From assembly GCA_019648995.1 (NCBI GenBank), contig BLXT01006926.1, positions 1,757,779-1,784,736 of the forward strand: a stretch of 26,958 nt of DNA. Direction: 5' to 3'. Of this stretch, positions 20,634 through 26,958 are shown piece by piece (within the stretch, counting starts at the first letter, position 1; the number at the start of each line of letters is the position of its first letter). The translations under genes and the position numbers were made by a program. The stretch is from Plakobranchus ocellatus. Taxonomy: Eukaryota; Mollusca; Gastropoda; Plakobranchidae. A model generated the notes under the pieces. The model searched no databases. It saw only the letters and a program-made list of their open reading frames with translations, and was not told the DNA's origin.

Positions 20634-23044
20634 CTAGTACCACGGCAAGACTGGTCGTGGGCAGGCTTCGTACTGTCCAGTACCTGAAGCTAGCGGGTTC
20701 ACATCCATTAATGGTCCCATAGAGGGTGATGTCACGCCATACACAGTTCCCTTTATTACCCCCTCACTTGAATTTTTGGACAATGAAGTTGAGTAGTGAT
20801 ATTGATAGGGAAAGCTACCTATGTTATTGTCACTGCCCATCTGAGAGTTAGTTGCTGTAGGATATCCTGGATCGCTTACACAATGGTTAGCAGGAGGTGG
20901 AATTTTGTTCGGATCAGGGGATGCGGAGGCAGGAGGTGTCATACTCAGAGAATCCACTTGCTGCTGCTGGTGGTGGTGGTGGTGGTGGTGATGTTGTTGC
21001 TGTAATTGGTGGGATGAGGATGGAGATGGTGGAGCGGGTGAGAAATTGAGAGAATATTGCGTGTGTGGAAAAGCCTCATGTAGAGTGCGTCCTTTTACTG
21101 CCTCATCACTGGCTGGTCCCGACAAGAAGGGGCCCGGTGTGGTTGGACTCATCAGGCTGGGAATGTTAAACGTTGGGATGGCGTCTTTGTATGGAGAGGA
21201 TGGCAACGCAGTGGATGTAGAATAAATTGTTGGGCTTTTATGTGCAGGCGCTGATGCGTTTGCAGGAAGAAGAGATGAGTTATTGAAATTTTGGTTAAGG
21301 TGACCGAAATGGTTGGGGAGGTTTTGTTCGTGTTGTTGGTGAGAATATTCAGTGTACGGGGGATTATGGCTTGTTATATGAAAGTAGTGATGGTGGTGAG
21401 GATTAGATTGATAATCTCTAAAAGATAAGAACGAGCTAGAGGGATAAAAGTCTTTATGGCCTGTCCGGTCCCTAATTGTGTAATTATCGCTCTGTAGAAT
21501 AAACTGATGGGGATAATTGTTTAAAACCGCCCGGCTGCTGAACGCCTCAGAATCTCTGCAAGGGTAAATTGATTTAGTCGCATCGTCCTTTACTTCCTTC
21601 GCTCTTGACTGAGTCTTGTAGGTCACGGGGTCAGGTTCAGGCGGGGTCAGGAGGGTGCTTGGAGGAAGGTTAGGGTTCATGAATGGAGTTCTGGACTCCG
21701 TGGAAGTAACACCTTCGGCATTCACACCCCCACTACTACCTCCTGTTTTGATCACTGACTCCCTCGTGCTGGCAGCATACAAGCTGCGTAAGAAATTCGA
21801 CGCGGTCAGCATCTCAGTACCTGTGACTCGCGGTGGAGTGAGCCATGCGCTGCCTGTTAATGTAGAGGATGCGGAAGGATCATAAGAAGACGCATCACTA
21901 GTGCTTGGCAAACTAGGTAGACAAGGCGTTGATGAAGAGTGAGCGAGGCTGGGTGTACCGCCTGTATGGAGGGAAGAAGACAAGGACGACGAAACTCCAC
22001 CCGTGAGTGCCAAATCTTCATTACCAGAGTTGGTGACTTGAAGGGAGGCGTCTGGGAGATGTCGGTTCATAGCGGCCTCAAGGTCCTGAACAGACGAACC
22101 TCTTTCGCAGGTAGTATTTTCATGCGGTTGGTTGGCCACAAGGAGAGAACTGTTAGATTTGGAGTTAAGATCTAGCGCTTTTACAGGCGCCTGGTGCTTC
22201 ATGTCGGAACTAGAAGATGAAAAAGCATGACGAGACAGAGAAGATGATTGGTTTTTGCCTGAGTTGTGAGAGGAAAATGAAGAATGTTGAATGATGTTCC
22301 GACCAGGAAGCATCTCACAGTATCCAAATGTATCAGTTGTGGAAAGTTGTGTTTTTTTCATTGACAGGTCTTCTGGTGTAAGAGCCGCGTGAGTTGATGG
22401 AGATATCGAAACAGACTCGGCACTTTCCTGATTATCCTCATGTCGTCTATTATAGGAAACGCTATTTCCATTTTCATGTTGACCAAGCTTTGAACTCATC
22501 ACATGTGGTGAAGAAACAGCAACGTTGCAGCTACTACCAAATTCACGAGTTTTATTGTCGTGGCGTGTTAAGTTAAGAGCCTTTTCTATAGGCTCAGCCA
22601 TACCGCTGTCATTCCCTCCTCCTCCTTCTCTTCCTCCTCCTCCTCCTCCTCCCTCTCCTCCTCCTCCTGGTCCTCCTCCGCTATCTACTTCTTTCCTAAT
22701 CATCACATCAGACGATGCTTGTTCGCTGCTCTTCGCTCGCTTTTTAGGCTTGCATATCTTTCTCTTTTTGTGGCTATTGCTCTCTAATGTATCAATGTTC
22801 TGTTCTGTTGAAAGTTCGCTTTCATCATTGGAGGCTTCGTCAGAGCTATGTATCTTAGAGAAGTAAGGAGAGGAATGTAACAATGTCTCATTGCTTCTGC
22901 TGTGTTTGATGCGACTGTTATTGGTGTTGCCAGCTTTGACAGTGTTGGCCTTCGCTGCACCAGCGGGATTCTCCCGCTTGTTTTTCTTGAGTTGACCTTT
23001 TTGATAGCTAGGAAGCTGCCGGGGTGATCCGCTTGCCTTCAGTT
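20634..23044 (-). CDS. trh: trh last exon: C-terminal regulatory region
   Basis: This is a 2.4-kb single exon (802 residues plus stop) after the acceptor ttaccag. In order it holds a Lys-rich start, a basic cluster [13 protein letters not shown] (about 22729-22776, likely nuclear localisation), a Gly/Glu run (22613-22680), the motif [14 protein letters not shown] (22050-22091), Ser/Thr-rich sequence, the motif [15 protein letters not shown] (21747-21803 region), an LLTPPEPDP block, His/Tyr-rich sequence, and a His8-Gln4 tract (about 20959-21009). It ends PRPVLPWY. Low-complexity composition is typical of activation domains. An in-frame extension at 23045-23078 is intron. Confidence 0.92.
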
Positions 23045-26000
23045 CTGGTAACAAAATAAACGAGAACAAAAAATTCACGTTATCGACCTATTGTTATTGT
23101 TGTTTGTTGATGTTGTTTTCTTAATTAAATATATTAATTTGAAATGCGAAAACGATTTCGTCGCAGTGATTTTCCTACTTATTTTAATCATATTTATACA
23201 CAACTGCATGTTTCTCCTAAAAGCTAAAAAGGAACACGTAGGTTTTGGTAGACTTGCACCATCACAAATAACATGAAAAGATTGCTTTCAATCAGAATCA
23301 AAAGTATCAACAAAAATATTTATGCTCAGCGACGGACATTAAATCAGCTAAATAGTGTGGATTATTTAACAGTAGTTTTAATTTACCTTGAAGTTTTTCT
23401 CTGCGGGCTGCGCTATCACACGAACTGCTCATAACGGAAGCAACGTCACCCGTGAGCTGCCATAAGTCCAAAGGTGTAGAAGCTGCCTCGATACCGCTGA
23501 TGAGTAGAGACAACGAGATAATAATGTAAAATAACAAAAAAAAAATAGATAAATAAATAAAAAAGCTTTAAAAATCTGACCACAGTCTCATTCTGCAAAA
23601 AAAATCATTTTGGTGGTTTTGAGTAACTAGATATCATAATTGTTTGGGCTCTTCCAAAGAAATGCTAAAATAATTTTCTACAGAAGCCTTTTTTTTTCAG
23701 CATGTTTTTCTACCTTCTTGTTTCGGCTTTTGACAATCATATGTCATGATAAACAAATGACATTTTAAAAAATGAAGACAAATTAAAGTCTAAATCTAAA
23801 CATAAAAACTTAAAATTAGAGTTGAACGGTCCATGTGTGATACTGATAGTGATAGCACTAAACTGGCTACGCACTTGATAGTCAGAGTACAGCATAAAAC
23901 TGGACATGTAGATGATAGCTAGGATATGCACGACCTAGACACGTAGATTTTAGCCACGATACAGCCCTAATGTGGCGACATAGTTAATAGCCAGGATACA
24001 GCGTAAACCTAATCAATTAGGGGATGGACAGGACATAGCAAAAAAAAAAACCAAGTCATTATTAGCTTGGATACAGCACTAACCTGATCACGCAATTGAT
24101 ATATCTAGGATACAGCTCTTATTTAGCCACAGTTGATAGACAGGATATAGCACTATTTTAACCACTTAGCTGATACAGATTGAATTATCACTAGTCCAAC
24201 CACTTAGTTCAAAGGTATGAAAGAGCACTAACCTGACCACATAGTTGATAGCGAGGATACTTTGATCATCTGGGGAAGACTTGTTGTTCAAGAGAGTAGT
24301 CGCACAAGTTTGTATCCACACGAATCCACCATTTCTACCCATGAGTCTATAGTAGTCGGTTAATGCTTGGCCTTTTCTTAGAACTGAAAAAAAAATATAT
24401 TATTCATAGGTTTTACACATTATGCCATACACATGTTTAATCTTCTCATAACTTTGTAGGATACCAACATTTGATTTATGCTTTTGTTTTTTAATAAATT
24501 AATTTTTTTTTACATAATATCCTTCTTCCATTATATAGATTTTTATTTCAATTAAGGTAAAATAAGAAACAGAGAAGGAGATGATTGAATAGGTCCAGAA
24601 AAAATCATAGGCCGAAAGTCATACAGTAAACAGAGAGGGAAACAAAAAATCTAAAAAAAGGAAATTCAGATAAAAGTTTTGTGTTTGGTTAAGCTAAACA
24701 GTTTGTGTTTGAGATATGAAGCACTTGGAATATCGTCTAGTTGCAGTAAAATCATAGGATGTGAGCAAACTACCCACGAAATGCAGTGAAACACTGTAAA
24801 ACTAAACATGTTTCAGCGAAAATCCATGGCTTAACCAAAATGATTTTGGGCTCCCCATTTCTTTTACTTTAGAAAATACTTTGCTAAAACAAATATGTAT
24901 ACGGCGAAATAATTCCCGCGGACCCTAGAATTTTGTTGTAAAAGTGTTTCACGAAATGAATAATTTTAAACTTTTTTTTAGATTTTTCTTTCAAAAATTT
25001 AAATTAGCGTCTGAATCATAAATAGAGTTAATCTCTTCTTATATTTATTAAGTAAGTGTAAAAAAAAGTCATTTTACTATCTATGTGCGATCTCTGTAAG
25101 CTCTTGAGATCTGCAGGATGGCACAAATCATACAAAAGTCTGTCAGTTACATCATCAACATGGAGATCCACCAGATCATTAATACTGGGAAAAACAATAA
25201 AGAACGAGAAAGGAAAATTAATTACATAAAAAGATGCGACATAAATATATAAAATGTTTAAAGGTTTAATGTGAACACAAGACTAAGGAGAAGAGGTTTT
25301 CATGGCTATTTTATTGATTTTAAATGTTTACAATGAAAAATAAGGGTCTAATAGGATTATAATTTTATGGACAGTTTTCTAAATTTTCAATCTTAAAGCC
25401 AGCAGATTTCTGTAAAGATAAGAATCATTTTGTGTGTGGTCTTTTCTTCTCACAAAATTTTTTATATAATCAATTTATCATTTATCATTGGTTCTTACAT
25501 CGGTTCGCAGTACACTATTTTGAAATCTGGTCCTAGCCTTGTGATAAAGGTGTCCAGTTCCAATCTCAGCTCGGTTATTGTTGGAGGCGGTAGCGCTATC
25601 GCCATGCCAACGAGGCCCATAGGCTGTGTCTGCTGCGATTCTACTGATGTGTTCGTTTCCACCCTCTCATTGCTGCCACTCCGGCTGGTAGAGTCATTGT
25701 TAGGAGGATCAGTGGGCGTGGTTTGGCCTGCCATAGAGCTGGCAGTAGGGGCGGAGCGAGAGGAGGATAAAGGGCGGAGTGATCCCAAAACATGCACAAC
25801 CTGTGGATAGAGGTCCAAGAATGCGCAATTAAGTAGGTGTCAATAACAACATCTTTTATCTACTGTACGTCGGACTAGAACTTTTGCCACTCTAACAATA
25901 AAGCATTTTAGATTCCTGAGCTACGAATGTTTTTTTGCTTATTCTTTTTGGAAAAAAAACATTAACCCAAAAGTTTTCAATAACTAAGGTTTTTTTCTTT

Positions 26001-26557
26001 TAATGGAACGATCAAAGATATATTTGAAAATAGCTGAGATCTTAAACAGTAAGATTATTGGAAAGGGAGAAATGAGGCCAGAGAGACAAAGAAAGACAGA
26101 GAGGAGAGAGAGAGAGGTGGAGAGAGAGAGAGAGACAGAGACAGAGAAAGAGAGAAAGAGCATCAGGATAATATGCACGATAACAGCGAAGCAAAAAAGC
26201 CTTGTAAAAAATCGCAAAAGAGAGATAGAGAAACAGAGGGTGAGCGAAAGAGGTTAGGAGAAATAGAGAGTGACAAGTAGAGAGGAAACAGGGTAGGAGA
26301 AATAGAGCGAGACAGGTAGAGAGGAAAGAGGATAGGATAAATAGAGAGAGACAAGTAGAGAGGAACGAAGAGAAATAAAGGTCTGGAGTGGGTAAGTGGT
26401 CAAAAAAACCACGAAGCCTCGTTCATTCATTACTTCCCTCCACTTACTCTGTAGCCTGAGGTTTTGACATGAACGCCACGCTTGGTTAGGGTGGATTTCA
26501 TCCGAACTGAGAACGACTTATTCACTTTGGTATGAGGCCCCTGGACCATCGTGTAAT
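20634..26557 (-). CDS. trh: Trachealess / NPAS1-NPAS3 bHLH-PAS transcription factor, 3' half (6 exons)
   Basis: Trachealess-type factors pair with ARNT/Tango through bHLH and PAS domains and activate tubular-organ or neural genes in the nucleus. Six exons join in consistent phase (26557-26448, 25800-25499, 25184-25078, 24383-24233, 23496-23387, 23044-20634). The linker block [19 protein letters not shown] distinguishes Trh/NPAS3 ([10 protein letters not shown]) from SIM (RMKCVLAKRN). PAS-B follows, from [20 protein letters not shown] to NYVVSGIE. The last exon has a basic cluster [13 protein letters not shown], poly-Gly and His/Gln tracts, and two short motifs, [14 protein letters not shown] and [15 protein letters not shown], that resemble fly Trh (VKDLEQAMSKHLPS, LRQLYANRESVIR; recalled from memory). 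bHLH and PAS-A lie beyond the right edge. The stop is TAG at 20636-20634. Confidence 0.94.
20959..21009 (-). repeat. trh: His/Gln codon repeat in trh
   Basis: CAC and CAG/CAA codons encode [18 protein letters not shown]. It lies near the C-terminus of the activation region and is a plausible length-polymorphic tract. Confidence 0.85.
22613..22680 (-). repeat. trh: (CCT)n / poly-Gly codon tract in trh
   Basis: A pyrimidine-rich triplet repeat in the coding exon, encoding a Gly run with scattered Glu, Arg and Pro ([17 protein letters not shown]). It is a homopurine/homopyrimidine stretch and likely varies in length. Confidence 0.85.
23387..23496 (-). CDS. trh: trh exon: post-PAS-B segment
   Basis: The acceptor is tactcatcag and the donor is CAAG|GTAAAT. 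The exon encodes [20 protein letters not shown] and then [16 protein letters not shown]+C across the previous intron completes the Ser of NYVVSGIE. It leaves in phase 1 and joins the last exon as LQELKASG. Confidence 0.9.
23854..24260. repeat. Degenerate 37-bp tandem array that includes the trh PAS-B exon/intron junction
   Basis: About 11 units of 35-39 bp follow one another. Consensus on the plus strand is roughly AGCACTAACCTGACCACATA then GTTGATAGCTAGGATAC. Unit starts I place are 23854, 23891, 23928, 23963, 24000, 24037, 24075, 24114, 24149, about 24186 and 24224. Four of them are exactly 37 bp, plus the last. The last unit (24224-24260) contains 28 coding bases of the PAS-B exon plus its GTTAGT donor. 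Units in the intron are heavily diverged. Bases 23823-23853 may be a further decayed unit. Confidence 0.85.
24233..24383 (-). CDS. trh: trh exon: end of PAS-B
   Basis: The acceptor is ttttttcag and the donor is TCAG|GTTAGT. The exon encodes [33 protein letters not shown] and ILAINYVV, the last beta strands of PAS-B. Its final 28 bases and the donor form the last unit of the 37-bp tandem array that fills the following intron. Confidence 0.94.
24784..24953. mobile_element. Possible MITE with inverted ends in a trh intron
   Basis: CAGTGAAACACTGTAAAAC at the left is partly the reverse complement of GTTGTAAAAGTGTTTCACG at the right; the core GTGAAACACT is perfect. The inside holds GCGAAA and CCGCGGACC segments unlike the surrounding AT-rich intron. 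It resembles the ACTGTAAAAC-ended short elements common in marine invertebrates. The arms have diverged and the ends are unsure. Confidence 0.4.
25078..25184 (-). CDS. trh: trh exon: PAS-B core
   Basis: The acceptor is ttcccag and the donor is ATA|GTAAAA. The exon enters in phase 2 and leaves in phase 1. It encodes [20 protein letters not shown] then [14 protein letters not shown]. This matches fly Trh SDLLDYSPEDLVNKSLYSLC HAED without gaps. Confidence 0.92.
25499..25800 (-). CDS. trh: trh exon: inter-PAS insert and start of PAS-B
   Basis: The acceptor is tatccacag and the donor is AT|GTAAGA. It starts [11 protein letters not shown], then carries about 49 Ser/Thr/Asn-rich residues. It then enters PAS-B with [42 protein letters not shown]3 has only about 15 residues in place of the insert, by memory. 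The overlapping plus-strand open frame is a shadow. Confidence 0.94.
26060..26256. repeat. Purine-rich (GA)n tract
   Basis: Nearly uninterrupted AGAG/GACAGAG simple sequence on the plus strand (pyrimidine on the transcribed trh strand). It encodes only Arg/Glu or Leu/Ser shadow frames, which are not genes. Confidence 0.85.
26257..26373. repeat. GA-rich 39-bp minisatellite, three units
   Basis: Units begin at 26257, 26296 and 26335, each starting GGAGAAATAGAG or GGATAAATAGAG and containing GACAAGTAGAGAGGAA or a close variant. It lies in the trh intron between the linker exon and the PAS-B exon, and continues a purine-rich tract that begins near 26060. Confidence 0.85.
26448..26557 (-). CDS. 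trh: trh exon: PAS-A/PAS-B linker
   Basis: On the minus strand the acceptor is ctatatag and the donor is AGA|GTAAGT. The exon enters with two bases of a split codon and ends in phase 0. It encodes [20 protein letters not shown] then GYR, the family-diagnostic linker of Trh/NPAS1/NPAS3. Confidence 0.93.
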
Positions 26558-26958
26558 CTATATAGAAAAAAAGCGATTAGGTTTTCGTGTCAAAGAATAA
26601 TTCAACTCATACGTTGGTTGATACATAAACTGTTTTTAGGGTCATTTTTTTTTTCATAACCAAAAATTTGAAGAAAAAAAAGTGTAAAAGATGAAGCAAA
26701 TACATTTTCCCATAAGATGATGCCACTCGAAACAAGTATCATTAAGTTTTCTTGACCAAAAAAAGTAAAAACTTTCTTTCATGATTCTTTTGAAGTCGAT
26801 TCCATTTTTTTAAACTACTGAAGATAATAGGACAAAACGTGGAGATGATCAACCCCTACACTCTTATTAACTGCCTTGTCACCATGTTATTAATACTCCG
26901 TGTTGTGATGTGACCTTTGCCTCGATCCACCCTATGTGCCATATGAGATACTCTGGTC
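26558..26958 (-). other. trh intron running off the right edge
   Basis: No PAS-A exon can be recognised here on the minus strand. The last 100 bases are somewhat richer in GC than the rest, without an identifiable feature. Confidence 0.55.

Noticed and set aside
25430-25810. 126-residue plus-strand open frame
   Set aside because: It lies antisense to the trh PAS-B exon, which has clear homology and splice sites; this frame has no recognisable family.
26003-26354. Arg/Glu-rich and Leu/Ser-rich frames in the GA tract
   Set aside because: They are products of simple-sequence DNA in an intron; no splice or homology support.

Overview
This is AT-rich animal nuclear DNA with small spliced exons and GT/AG introns. 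It holds parts of two protein-coding genes that point towards each other. The tRNA-derived SINE style (a head reading GGGGCGGTGGCACAGTGG), the low GC and the kind of repeats suggest a lophotrochozoan, most likely a gastropod mollusc. That placement is inference, not proof.

Left part (205-15772, + strand): the 3' two thirds of the symplekin gene (SYMPK), the scaffold of the mRNA cleavage/polyadenylation and histone pre-mRNA 3'-processing machinery. I can place 17 exons whose splice phases all agree. They run from the middle of the protein, through the conserved C-terminal helical-repeat region, to the stop codon. The last three exons encode a lineage-specific tail dominated by RD/RE/KE/RS repeats (a mixed-charge domain), which I do not recall in the human protein. 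The gene starts upstream of the window.

Middle (15773-20633): a convergent intergenic stretch with both 3'UTRs, decayed SINE copies, poly(A)-signal candidates and no convincing gene.

Right part (20634-26557, - strand): the 3' half of trachealess (trh), the orthologue of vertebrate NPAS1/NPAS3, a bHLH-PAS transcription factor. Six exons cover the end of the PAS-A/PAS-B linker, all of PAS-B, and a long C-terminal regulatory region in one large last exon. The bHLH and PAS-A exons lie beyond the right edge.

Mobile and repeated DNA: a full-length SINE with perfect 12-bp target duplications (14549-14713), two decayed relatives (about 16729-16775 and 17480-17630), a 154-bp hAT-like MITE with terminal inverted repeats and a 6-bp duplication (11132-11285), a possible second MITE (24784-24953), a GA-rich 39-bp minisatellite (26257-26373), and a degenerate 37-bp tandem array (23854-24260). 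The last is the most unusual item: its unit matches the exon/intron junction at the 3' end of the trh PAS-B exon, so the array appears to have grown out of a coding splice-donor junction. I saw no CRISPR, retroviral or toxin-like element.
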